From: Kocuria palustris
Lineage (GTDB): Bacteria; Actinomycetota; Actinomycetes; Actinomycetales; Micrococcaceae
Direction: 5' to 3'
Length of the DNA stretch: 64,000 nt
Assembly (NCBI RefSeq): GCF_016907795.1
Contig: NZ_JAFBCR010000001.1
Location: 1,426,001-1,490,000 of the forward strand
The notes below the pieces were generated by a model. The model saw only the letters and a list, made by a program, of their open reading frames with translations, was not told the DNA's origin and did no database searches. A program made the translations under genes and the position numbers. Below are positions 17,163 through 25,179 of this stretch, piece after piece (positions within the stretch are counted from its first letter, which is position 1; the number at the start of each line of letters is the position of its first letter).

Positions 17163-18095
17163 TCAGAAGTAGCCGTCCTTCTTGCGATCCTCCATGGCGG
17201 CCTCGGAGATGCGGTCATCGGCGCGGGTGGCGCCTCGCTCGGTCAGCGTAGAGACGCCCACCTCCGCGACGACGTCGGCCACGGTGGCGGCCTGGGAGAC
17301 CACCGCTCCGGTGCAGGACATGTCGCCCACCGTCCGGTAGCGGACCTGCTTCGCCTCGATCTGCTCGCCCTTGCGCGGCTGGGACACGGGGGTCACCGAC
17401 ATCCACATGCCGTCGCGCTCGAAGACCTCGCGCTCGTGGGCGAAGTAGATCGGGGGCAGGTCGATGTGCTCGCGCTCGATGTAGCGCCAGATGTCCAGCT
17501 CGGTCCAGTTGGAGATCGGGAAGGCGCGCACGTGCTGGCCCGCCGTGTGGCGCCCGTTGTACAGGTTCCACAGCTCGGGGCGCTGGTTGCGCGGATCCCA
17601 CTGCCCGAACTCGTCGCGCAGGGACAGGATGCGCTCCTTGGCCCGGGCCTTGTCCTCGTCGCGGCGCCCGCCGCCGAACACGGCGTCGAAGCGGTTGTCG
17701 GCGATCGCGTCCAGCAGCGGGGTGGTCTGCAGCGGGTTGCGGGTGCCGTCGGCGCGCTCGGTGAGGCGGCCGTCGTCGATGTAGTCCTGGACGGAGGCCA
17801 CGACCAGGCGAAGCCCCAGCCGCTCGACCGTGCGGTCGCGGAAGGAGAGGACCTCCGGGAAGTTGTGCCCGGTGTCCACGTGCAGCACCGGGAACGGTAT
17901 CGCCGCCGGCCAGAACGCCTTGGCCGCCAGGTGGAGCATGACCACGGAGTCCTTGCCGCCGGAGAACAGCATGGCGGGGCGGTCGAACTCGGCGACGACC
18001 TCGCGGATGATGTGGATAGCCTCGGACTCGAGGGCGTCCAGGGCGGACTGCTCGCCCGTGGCGGACACGGCGGCAGACGCGGCGGTCTCTGTCAT
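17163..18095 (-). CDS. cysD: Sulfate adenylyltransferase subunit 2
   Basis: Catalytic ATP pyrophosphatase-type subunit of ATP sulfurylase, 310 residues. The PP-loop SGGKDS is at 45-50. HVDTGHNFPEV, GGGRRDEDKARAKER and FPISNWTELDIWRYI are all CysD hallmarks, as is the end FYF-like MEDRKKDGYF. The start ATG 18095 has AGGAGAG 10 bases upstream. The frame extends further to 18173 but would overlap the end of cysH. It is followed by cysN with a gap of about 80 bases and is clearly in the same operon. Confidence 0.96.
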   Translation of the reverse strand: MTETAASAAVSATGEQSALDALESEAIHIIREVVAEFDRPAMLFSGGKDSVVMLHLAAKAFWPAAIPFPVLHVDTGHNFPEVLSFRDRTVERLGLRLVVASVQDYIDDGRLTERADGTRNPLQTTPLLDAIADNRFDAVFGGGRRDEDKARAKERILSLRDEFGQWDPRNQRPELWNLYNGRHTAGQHVRAFPISNWTELDIWRYIEREHIDLPPIYFAHEREVFERDGMWMSVTPVSQPRKGEQIEAKQVRYRTVGDMSCTGAVVSQAATVADVVAEVGVSTLTERGATRADDRISEAAMEDRKKDGYF

Positions 18096-18154
18096 GGGGT
18101 CTCGCTCTCCTGAAGGTGCGGTGGTCTCGTGGTGCGGGCGGACCCGCGCGGGCA

Positions 18155-18916
18155 TCAGAGGTGGATGCCGCACTCGATCTTGTCGCTGCCGGACCAGCGC
18201 CCGGCGCGGGGGTCCTCGCCCGGGGCGACCTTGCGGGTGCAGGGCGCGCAGCCGATCGAGAGGTAGCCCTCGGACAGCAGCGGGTTCACGGGCAGCCCCT
18301 CGCTGTTCGAGTGCTCCACCAGGTCGTCCAGCGACCAGCGGACCATGGGGTTGACCTTGACCAGCTTGTGGGTCTCGTCGAAGGACACGAGCGGGGCGTC
18401 GGTGCGCGTGGGCGACTCGTCGCGGCGCACGCCGGTGAACCAGACCTCGTAGTCCTGCAGGGACTCGGCCAGCGGCTCCACCTTGCGCATGGCGCAGCAG
18501 GCCGTGGGGTTCGTGCGGAACAGGTCCTTGCCGTGCTGCTCGTCCTGCTGGGCGACCGTCAGCTTGGGCATCACGTCGATCACGTTGATGTCCAGCATGG
18601 CCTTGGCGGCCTCCTTGGTGCCCTCGGTCTCCGGGAAGTGGTAGCCGGTCTCCAGGAAGAGCACGTCCACGTTCGGGATCTGCTCGGCCACCAGCGCCGG
18701 CAGGACCAGGTCCGCCATCGAGCAGGCCACGGCCACCCGTGCGTTCGGGAAGTTCTCGGCGACCCAGCGGATCGCGGCCGTGTGATCGGCCTCGCCCTCG
18801 GCGGGGACGTGGCCGTCGGCGTCGAGCTCGGCGCCCAGCTCGCGAGCGCCCGAGGCGGCGAGCTCGCGCAGCTCGTCCTCGCTGCGCAGCGTCTTCTCAG
18901 CGGTTCCAGCGGTCAT
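18155..18916 (-). CDS. cysH: Adenylyl-sulfate reductase, iron-sulfur CysH type
   Basis: Thioredoxin-dependent assimilatory reductase converting adenylyl sulfate to sulfite, 253 residues. The iron-sulfur ligands CC (140-141) and CxxC (223 and 226, in SIGCAPCTRKV) are present, and the catalytic Cys is in ECGIHL at 249. This double-Cys pattern marks the [4Fe-4S] APS reductases rather than the enterobacterial PAPS reductases. It agrees with the absence of a cysC or CysN-fused APS kinase in this cluster. ATG at 18916 overlaps the stop of the sulfite reductase gene by 4 bases (ATGA). LFLETGYHFPETEGT is the conserved substrate loop. Confidence 0.95.
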   Translation of the reverse strand: MTAGTAEKTLRSEDELRELAASGARELGAELDADGHVPAEGEADHTAAIRWVAENFPNARVAVACSMADLVLPALVAEQIPNVDVLFLETGYHFPETEGTKEAAKAMLDINVIDVMPKLTVAQQDEQHGKDLFRTNPTACCAMRKVEPLAESLQDYEVWFTGVRRDESPTRTDAPLVSFDETHKLVKVNPMVRWSLDDLVEHSNSEGLPVNPLLSEGYLSIGCAPCTRKVAPGEDPRAGRWSGSDKIECGIHL

Positions 18917-20619
18917 TGCAGATCCTCCTCCTCGGCGCGGGTGCTCCACGCGGCGAAACCCTCTCCGGGCTCGCGTTGTTCCGCGAAGCGGCGGGTCAGG
19001 CGCTCCACGTACTCGGGCAGCTCGTCCTGGAACACCTTGAGCCCGCGCACGGTGCGGCCCAGGTTGGCGTCGCCGCCGTGTTCCGAGCTGGTCAGCCCGC
19101 CGCCCAGGTGCACCTGGTAGCCGGGCTTGGAGCCGCCGTCCTCGGTCGGCAGCAGCTGGCCCTTGAGCCCGATGTCGGCGACCTGGATGCGCGCGCACGA
19201 GTTGGGGCAGCCGTTGATGTGCAGGGAGATCGGCACGTCCAGCTCGAGGTCCTCGAGACGGCGCTCGAGCTCGTCGATGGTGTCCGAGGCGACCTGCTTG
19301 GTCTCCACGATCGCCAGCTTGCAGAACTCGATGCCCGTGCAGGCCATGGTCGAGCGGCGGAACGGCGACGGCTTGACCTTGAGGTCGATCTCGTCGAGGG
19401 CCTCGATCGCGGCGTCGACGTCGTCGTCGGCGATGTCCAGCAGGACGATCTTCTGCTGCGGGGTCAGGCGCACCCGGTCCGAGCCGAAGCGCTCCATGAT
19501 CTCGGCCAGCGCGGCGAGCTTCTCCCCCGGCATGCGGCCCACGCGCGGGGCCGCGCCCAGGTAGTTCCGGCCGTCCTTCTGCCGGTGCACGCCGATGTGG
19601 TCCGAGGGGCCGGTGGGCGCGGCCGGGGCGGGGCCGTCGGCTAGGGCATAGCCCAGGTACTCGGTCTCGAGCACCTCGCGCATCCTCTGCGGCCCCCAGT
19701 CCTTCATGAGGAACTTCATGCGGGCCCGGTTGCGCAGGCGGCGGTAGCCGTAGTCGCGGAAGATCGAGGTGATCCCGCGCCAGACGTCGCGAACCTGGTC
19801 CTCCTGCACGAACACGCCCAGGCGCTGGCCGAGGTACGGCTGCACCGACAGCGCGCCGGCGACCCACAGGTCGTAGCCGGGGCCGAGCTCGGGGTGCACG
19901 ACGCCCACGAACGAGCAGTCGTTGATCTCGTGGGCCACGTCCAGCGACGGGTGCCCGGTGACCGCGGTCTTGTACTTGCGCGGCAGATTGGAGAACTCGA
20001 GGGTGCGCACCTCGGCCTTCAGCGCCTCGATCGCGGGCGTGGGGTCCAGGATCTCGTCGGCGGCCGCACCGGCCACCGGGGAGCCCAGGATCACGCGGGG
20101 AACGTCGCCGCAGGCCGAGACGGTGTCCAGACCGACCTCGTCCAGGCGCCGCCAGATCTCCGGGACGTCCTCCACGCGGATCCAGTGGTACTGGATGTTC
20201 TGCCGGTCCGTGATGTCCGAGGTGCCGCGGGCGAACTCCTGCGAGATCCCGGCCAGGCAGCGCAGCTGGGCGCGGGACATGGCGCCGCCGTCCAGGCGCA
20301 CGCGCATCATGAAGTACTCGTCCTCGATCTCCGCGTCCGACAGCGCGCCGGTGCGGCCGCCGTCGATCCCGGGGCGGCGCTGGGTGTACAGCCCCCACCA
20401 GCGGAAGCGCCCGTGCAGATCATCGGGATCGATCGAGGCGAAGCCCTCCTTCGAGTACTTCTGCTCGATCCGGGCGCGCACGGCGAAGCCGTCGTCGGCG
20501 GCCTTGAACTCCTCGTTGTGGTTCAGGGGCTCGCGGCCGTCGACCGCCCACTGCCCCTCGGGCTTGGGCTTGCGTGCGCGTGCAGGGCGCGAAGTGGTCT
20601 CGCTCGTCATGCCGACCAT
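18913..20619 (-). CDS. sir: Ferredoxin-dependent sulfite reductase (nitrite/sulfite reductase family)
   Basis: Siroheme and [4Fe-4S] enzyme reducing sulfite to sulfide with six electrons from ferredoxin. The four cluster/siroheme Cys ligands are seen as CTGIEFC and NGCPNSC, about residues 424, 430, 468 and 472 when counted from ATG 20610. Two half-domains begin with WWGLYTQRRPG and PSDHIGVHRQKDG, and TDRQNIQYHWI and TPQQKIVLLDI are the paired active-site strands. Two ATGs lie close together (20619 and 20610) and either could be used. It opens the operon sir-cysH-cysD-cysN-ssuABC, so sulfite rather than nitrite is the physiological substrate. The NirA-like overall layout means nitrite reductase is the formal alternative. 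Confidence 0.92.
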   Translation of the reverse strand: MVGMTSETTSRPARARKPKPEGQWAVDGREPLNHNEEFKAADDGFAVRARIEQKYSKEGFASIDPDDLHGRFRWWGLYTQRRPGIDGGRTGALSDAEIEDEYFMMRVRLDGGAMSRAQLRCLAGISQEFARGTSDITDRQNIQYHWIRVEDVPEIWRRLDEVGLDTVSACGDVPRVILGSPVAGAAADEILDPTPAIEALKAEVRTLEFSNLPRKYKTAVTGHPSLDVAHEINDCSFVGVVHPELGPGYDLWVAGALSVQPYLGQRLGVFVQEDQVRDVWRGITSIFRDYGYRRLRNRARMKFLMKDWGPQRMREVLETEYLGYALADGPAPAAPTGPSDHIGVHRQKDGRNYLGAAPRVGRMPGEKLAALAEIMERFGSDRVRLTPQQKIVLLDIADDDVDAAIEALDEIDLKVKPSPFRRSTMACTGIEFCKLAIVETKQVASDTIDELERRLEDLELDVPISLHINGCPNSCARIQVADIGLKGQLLPTEDGGSKPGYQVHLGGGLTSSEHGGDANLGRTVRGLKVFQDELPEYVERLTRRFAEQREPGEGFAAWSTRAEEEDLQ

Positions 20620-20644
20620 GGAACGACGACGGGGGCCGCCGCGT

Positions 20645-20700
20645 CACATGGGAGGTCACCCGGCGTCATCATTGACTTCTCAGGCTTGACTAAGTTAACG
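20645..20700 (-). promoter_or_regulatory. Probable promoter/operator of the sulfur operon
   Basis: The gap upstream of sir is a local AT-rich patch. On the minus strand it reads TTAACT, about 18 bases, then CAATGAT, a plausible -35/-10 pair. Two direct AGTCAA repeats (20686-20691 and 20672-20677), 14 bases apart, lie inside it and could bind a sulfur regulator. This is pattern reading only. Confidence 0.35.
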
Positions 20701-20707
20701 GCCCGGC

Positions 20708-22018
20708 TCATGCGTCATCCCGGAAGACGTCCTCGAGCCGCGTGCCAGCCTGGAGCAGCGGCCAGCAGCGGATCAGGCGCAGCATCTGCTCCTCCGCGCA
20801 GACGGCCTCCCCGGGATCCCGGCCGCGCAGCCCGAGGGCGGTGCGAGCCGCGACCCGGACGGGGTCGATCCGCGCCAGCACCTGGCCGCCGCCCGTGACC
20901 ACCAGCGCGGGCGCATCGTGGGCCGCCGCCTGCTCGCAGGCCTCCTGCAGACCGCCCGGCGGGATGCGGCAGGCGCGCACCAGCTCGACCTCGAAGCGCG
21001 GACGGACACGGGCGGCGCCCCCCGGCCCGCCGACGGAGGGAGCGGGTCTCCCCAGCTGCACCCGCGGATCGGCCGCCAGCATCTCCTCCAGCTCCTCTGC
21101 CATGTCCCCGGACCCGCCCGGGAGCCGCACGTGGACATCGCCGGATCCCAGCAGATCCCGCACTGCGAGTGCGGCCGTGCCCGTGCGCAGGTGCTCCTCC
21201 CTCTGCGCGGCATCGCCCCAGGTGACCACGATGTCCGCCACGGCATGCACCATCCCCGAGGGCCGGGCGATCGGGTGGGTGATCCGCGAGGCCAGGCGCA
21301 GGCTCTCGCGGTTCTTCTGCAGCACGGCCGCCGACGGATCACCTTCCGAGCGCCCGCCCCAGTCGGCCCCGCGGTGCACCGCGCGCGCCGCCGGGGCATG
21401 CAGCAGCTCGCAGCCGCCCAGCACGGCCTGCCAGCCCAGCTCCCAGTCCTCCCCGCCGTAGCCGACCATCGCGGCGTCGAACCCGCCGAGGCGCTCGAAG
21501 GTCGAGCGGCGGCAGGAGAGCACCGCGGAGATCACGTACCGGAAGTGGGAGTCGTCGTGGCGGCGCAGATGATCGGTCTGCGCCCACGCCCGGGCCAGCC
21601 ACTGCGGCTCGCCCAGATCACGCGGCGGCTGCGCGGTGTCGTCCACATGGACCCTGGTCCCCACGACGAGGGCGTGGGGATGCTCGCGCAGGGCCTCCTC
21701 GACGGCGGCGAGGTAGCCCGGCTCGGGCACGGTGTCGCCATCGAGGAAGACCAGGATCCCGCCGCGGCAGTGCCCGGCCCCCAGGTTCCGCGCCGCCGCC
21801 GCTCGAAACCCGCGGTCATCCTGGCGCACCACGCGCACCCCGGCGGGGACCCGGGGCGGGCGCGCGGAGCCGTCATCGGCCACGACGATCTCCAGCGCCT
21901 GCACCGGCTCCTGCGCGCGCAGCCCCGCGAGCACAGCGTCCAGGCCCTCCTGGTCCTCGAAGTACGGGATCACCACGGAGATCCCGCCGCTGTCGGCCCC
22001 AGCGGACGCGAGCGTCAT
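20708..22018 (-). CDS. Family 2 glycosyltransferase with C-terminal extension
   Basis: GT-A fold glycosyltransferase, 436 residues, the last gene of a three-gene minus-strand operon. The N-terminal domain starts ISVVIPYFEDQEGLDAVL, with ADDGSARPP, RNLGAGHCRGGILVFLDGDT (DxD-like metal site) and the acceptor region GYGGEDWELGWQAVLGG. This ED motif and the galactosyltransferase-like block resemble chondroitin-polymerase and GalNAc-type GT2 enzymes. The remaining roughly 170 residues (about 265-436) are a second domain of uncertain nature; it contains DIVVTWGDAAQREEHLRTG and ALVVTGGGQVLARIDPVRV and could be a degenerate second transferase domain. The start ATG overlaps the previous stop (ATGA). 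Confidence 0.8.
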   Translation of the reverse strand: MTLASAGADSGGISVVIPYFEDQEGLDAVLAGLRAQEPVQALEIVVADDGSARPPRVPAGVRVVRQDDRGFRAAAARNLGAGHCRGGILVFLDGDTVPEPGYLAAVEEALREHPHALVVGTRVHVDDTAQPPRDLGEPQWLARAWAQTDHLRRHDDSHFRYVISAVLSCRRSTFERLGGFDAAMVGYGGEDWELGWQAVLGGCELLHAPAARAVHRGADWGGRSEGDPSAAVLQKNRESLRLASRITHPIARPSGMVHAVADIVVTWGDAAQREEHLRTGTAALAVRDLLGSGDVHVRLPGGSGDMAEELEEMLAADPRVQLGRPAPSVGGPGGAARVRPRFEVELVRACRIPPGGLQEACEQAAAHDAPALVVTGGGQVLARIDPVRVAARTALGLRGRDPGEAVCAEEQMLRLIRCWPLLQAGTRLEDVFRDDA

Positions 22019-23040
22019 CGCAGCAGCTCCTTCCACGCATCCGCATAAGCCTCGGCGACCTGCGCCCAGCCCCACCGCGGCAGCGGGCGATCGGCCCGGG
22101 TCCGCCGCGGCTCGGCCAGCAGCTCGCCCACCGCCGTCCCCAGCTCCTCGCGCCGACGACGCAGCACGGCGCCGGGCCAGCGCTCGTCGATCTCGCGCAT
22201 GTACGGGCCGTCCACCACGAGCGGCCGGCGCCCGTGGGCGATCCACGTGTTGAGCGAGCCCGAGGCGGAGACGTGCAGGTGCGGGCACACGGGGACGTCG
22301 ACCGCCTCCAGCTGCCCCGCCAGCTCGGGCTCGGGGACGTAGCCCGTGAGCTCGAAGCGCACCCCGCGCGCCGCGGCGCGCTCCCGCAGCACCTGGACGT
22401 CGGCGTCGTGGCCCGCCGCACTCGCCCCGATCGCGCGCACCAGGGTCCCCCGCGGCACGGAGTCGATCACATCCTCGATGCCCTTGCCTGGATGCACGAA
22501 GCCCAGAACCCCCACGACCGCGACATCGCCGGCGGCCGCGGGGCGCCCGACGGGCAGAGCCTCCTCGAGGGGCAGCGGCACTGCGCGCACGGCGGTGCTC
22601 GTCCCGCCGTCGGGCCCCTCGCCGGCCAGCGCGCGCAGGGCCGCAGCCTCGTGCTCGGAGTGGGCGATCACCAGATCGGCGCCGCGCACCAGGCGGGCGA
22701 AGGCCGTGCGGCGGCGAGCGAACCTCTGCGCCCCCTCCTCCGGCTGCGGCACGTCGTGGGGACCCACGCTCAGCAGGCCGCGGCCGCGCAGCCGCAGCAC
22801 GGCCTCGACCGCGCCGTCCGCATCGGCGCCGAACAGGGCGTCCGTGAAGCTGACGTGCAGCAGCGCCTGAGCGGACGGCTCCGCGACGGGCAGCTCGACG
22901 GTCCGTCGCACGAGCCGGTGGTCGAACCCGCCGACCCCGGCCTCCCGCGCGGCGTGGAACAGACCCAGCCCGTGCCGGACCACCCCGTGGCTCTCGGGGC
23001 CCACGACCAGATGGCTGATCACCGATGCCCGGCGGCTCAC
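22015..23040 (-). CDS. Glycosyltransferase, GT4-like
   Basis: GT-B type glycosyltransferase, 341 residues. The N-terminal half has VGPESHGVVRHGLGLFHAA and DLVIAHSEHEAAALRALAG. The C-terminal half has GFVHPGKGIEDVIDS, FELTGYVPEPELAGQLEAVDV and ASGSLNTWIAHGRRPLVV, where the usual E-x7-E of GT4 is replaced by a looser S-G-S-L pattern. It starts with GTG overlapping the stop of the WcbI-like gene (GTGA) and its own stop overlaps the next gene, so all three are co-translated. Donor and acceptor sugars are unknown. Confidence 0.75.
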   Translation of the reverse strand: MSRRASVISHLVVGPESHGVVRHGLGLFHAAREAGVGGFDHRLVRRTVELPVAEPSAQALLHVSFTDALFGADADGAVEAVLRLRGRGLLSVGPHDVPQPEEGAQRFARRRTAFARLVRGADLVIAHSEHEAAALRALAGEGPDGGTSTAVRAVPLPLEEALPVGRPAAAGDVAVVGVLGFVHPGKGIEDVIDSVPRGTLVRAIGASAAGHDADVQVLRERAAARGVRFELTGYVPEPELAGQLEAVDVPVCPHLHVSASGSLNTWIAHGRRPLVVDGPYMREIDERWPGAVLRRRREELGTAVGELLAEPRRTRADRPLPRWGWAQVAEAYADAWKELLR

Positions 23041-24035
23041 GGCAGCAGCCCCAGCATGGTCATGCGCTGCCCGTGTCGGGCCAGGGCGCGCTCGATCAGC
23101 CGCGGCCTGGCCCGGCAGAAGGCGAGCTGCTCCCGGGCGATCCCGGCCTCATCGAGCTCCCGGACGTCCCGGCCTGTGCCCAGCCGCCATCCGCTCGTGC
23201 GCGCGTCGGGCCGCAGGACAGCCCCGAGCGCCCTCGCGTGCGTCGGATCCACGGGGGCCTCCACCGAGCGCAGCAGCTCGCGCCCGGGATCGGCGACGCC
23301 ATCCGGGTCCGGGGCGAAGCCCAGCCCCCGGCCCAGCTCCTCCAGCACCCGCTGGGCCAGGATGCGCAGCGTCGCGTTGTCGGGGTGGTTGATGGTGTGC
23401 CAGTGCGGACGGGCCTCGAGCGCATCCGACATGACGACCGTGCCATGGGCCTGCTCGCGTGCTCGCAGCTGCCCCACGGATTCGGCATGCAGGGCCTCCA
23501 GCGCCTCGGCCTCCAGCTGCGGGGCGTTCGGCGGCAGGGCGTCGGGCCTGAGGCCCGCGCCCGCCCGCGAGGCCTGCGCGAGCGTGCGCAGATCCGAGTA
23601 CGGCACCCCGGGCGGATCCAACGAGCTGTCCTCCGGGTCCCGGACGATGACCTGGAACGGGTGGAGCCCGGCATAGCGCAGCACCGGGATGCGCAGCCGG
23701 AGGGACGACGACGGCAGCAGCGCCTCGAGCTGGCGCGTGCCGGAGGGCAGGCCGCGGTAGTCGTCGCGCACCGGCTGCATCACGAGCGCGTCGGTCCGGG
23801 CCAGGAGCCGGGCGGCCGCCTCCGCATCACGGGTGCCCCACTCGAAGACCGGCGGGACGCGCACGGAGCGCAGGCCGGGATCGGCATCCAGCAGCACGCG
23901 CAGAGACTCCGCCTGGCAGTTGCCGATCACGACCACGAGGGGCAGATCACCCGGGGCGGCGTCGTCCTGTTCGGCGCGCTCCGAGGCCTGTCCGTAGAAG
24001 TCCGCATAGTGCTTCGCGCGCCCGGGGTTGCTCAC
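23037..24035 (-). CDS. WcbI-like polysaccharide biosynthesis protein
   Basis: A 332-residue protein with the N-terminal signature VVVIGNCQAESLRVLLDADP (about 33-52) of the WcbI family (capsule biosynthesis, putative acyltransferase). WcbI from Burkholderia pseudomallei is needed for capsule decoration. Other family-like blocks are LVMQPVRDDYRGLPSGTRQL and the histidine-containing HWHTINHPDNATLRILAQ. No signal peptide or membrane segment is visible. It heads the minus-strand operon and is divergent from a four-gene glycosyltransferase operon across an 80-base gap. I infer that it modifies a surface glycan made by these neighbours. The fit is to the family signature only. Confidence 0.7.
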   Translation of the reverse strand: MSNPGRAKHYADFYGQASERAEQDDAAPGDLPLVVVIGNCQAESLRVLLDADPGLRSVRVPPVFEWGTRDAEAAARLLARTDALVMQPVRDDYRGLPSGTRQLEALLPSSSLRLRIPVLRYAGLHPFQVIVRDPEDSSLDPPGVPYSDLRTLAQASRAGAGLRPDALPPNAPQLEAEALEALHAESVGQLRAREQAHGTVVMSDALEARPHWHTINHPDNATLRILAQRVLEELGRGLGFAPDPDGVADPGRELLRSVEAPVDPTHARALGAVLRPDARTSGWRLGTGRDVRELDEAGIAREQLAFCRARPRLIERALARHGQRMTMLGLLP

Positions 24036-24114
24036 CGTGTGATGATAACGATACTTATGACAAGGGGCCCCGTGGGGTCCCTTCTGCGCGGAAGGCGGTG
24101 GAGGGCTGACAGCG
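24036..24114. promoter_or_regulatory. Divergent promoter region of the first glycan locus
   Basis: About 80 bases between two divergent operons. The segment 24040-24062, GTGATGATAACGATACTTAT, is strikingly AT-rich compared with its surroundings and contains -10-like boxes on both strands (GATACT and TATCAT). A GGAGGG ribosome-binding site at about 24100-24105 serves the rightward operon. Confidence 0.5.
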
Positions 24115-25179
24115 GTGCATCGTGCTGTGCAGGGGAGTCAGAGGCTGCGAGCAGCGCCGATCCCCGCCCATCACCCCTACGTGGACGCCGTGGAGCCGCT
24201 GGCCGGCTGGGACGGATTCGAGCTCGTCGCACCCCCCGAGCTCAACGCAGCAGGACCGGGAACCTGGATCCCGCACCCGCTGCTCGAAGCGCAGCGCCTG
24301 GCCGAGGACGCCGATCGCGTGGATGTCCTGCACGTGCACTTCGGCTTCGAGCACCGCACCCCGCAGCAGATGCACGAGCTCGTCGAGCAGTGCCGCGCCT
24401 CCGGGATCCGTCTGGTGCTCACCGTGCACGATCTGTCCCATCCGCATCTGCGCACCGCTCAGGAGCAGCGGGAGCACCTCGAGCGCCTGGCCGTGCTGAT
24501 CGAGGCAGCCGAGACCGTCATCACCCTCACCGGCTCGGCGGCCGAGGAGATCCACCGGCGATTCGGCCGCCGGGCGGAGGTCATCGCCCACCCCTGCGTC
24601 GTCGCGCCGCAGCGAGCGCGACGACTGCAGGAGCAGGTCCGCGAGCGCGGCGGGCCCTCGCTCGGGGTCGCCGTGTTCCTCAAGGACCTGCGGGCCAGCA
24701 CCGTGCGGGAGCTGTCCTGGCACCGGGATCTGGCCGAGGGGCTCCGAGGGGTCGGCGCCCGACTCACCGTCTTCCTGGACGAGCGCGCGGCCGGCACCGA
24801 GCTGGGTCGCGGCCTGAGCGGCATCCAGGGCCTGGAGCTCGTGGTGCATCGGCGGATGGACGACGAGCGCCTGTTCACGCAGGTGGCCGAGTGCGCCGTC
24901 GTCGTCCTCCCCTACCTTCGCGGGACCCACTCCGGGTGGCTGGAGATGTGCCGGGACCTGGGCGTCGTGGTCGTGGCCCCGGACTGCGGGCACTTCGCGG
25001 ATCAGGCCGACCAGCCGGGCGCGGTGCTCTCCTGCCGCACGGGCGACGGCCGCGATGCCGCCCGTGCGGCCGCACAGGCTCTGGGCGTCGCACCCCTGCC
25101 ATGGGCCGGCGACCGCGCCGCCCAGGCCGAGCGCATCGCGCTGCGGCACCGCGAGCTGCTTGCTGAGGCAGGATCATGA
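24115..25179 (+). CDS. Glycosyltransferase-like protein, first of rightward operon
   Basis: GT-B-like protein of 354 residues starting at GTG, with GGAGGG 9 bases upstream. The N-terminal Rossmann domain has VDVLHVHFGFEHRTPQQM, SGIRLVLTVHDLSHPHL and AETVITLTGSAAEEIHRRFG, followed by RRAEVIAHPCVV, as in GT4 acceptor domains. The C-terminal half (GGPSLGVAVFLKDLRAST ... CAVVVLPYLRGTHSGWLEMCRDLGVVVVAPDCG) corresponds to the donor domain but with an atypical E-x7-E region (SGWLEMCRDLG). Its end overlaps the next start by 4 bases. Donor sugar is unknown. Confidence 0.75.
   Translation: MHRAVQGSQRLRAAPIPAHHPYVDAVEPLAGWDGFELVAPPELNAAGPGTWIPHPLLEAQRLAEDADRVDVLHVHFGFEHRTPQQMHELVEQCRASGIRLVLTVHDLSHPHLRTAQEQREHLERLAVLIEAAETVITLTGSAAEEIHRRFGRRAEVIAHPCVVAPQRARRLQEQVRERGGPSLGVAVFLKDLRASTVRELSWHRDLAEGLRGVGARLTVFLDERAAGTELGRGLSGIQGLELVVHRRMDDERLFTQVAECAVVVLPYLRGTHSGWLEMCRDLGVVVVAPDCGHFADQADQPGAVLSCRTGDGRDAARAAAQALGVAPLPWAGDRAAQAERIALRHRELLAEAGS

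Noticed and set aside
14786-17251. Plus-strand open frame of 821 codons opposite ssuA and cysN
   Set aside because: It is antisense to well-supported cysN and ssuA, with no recognisable domain or ribosome-binding site.
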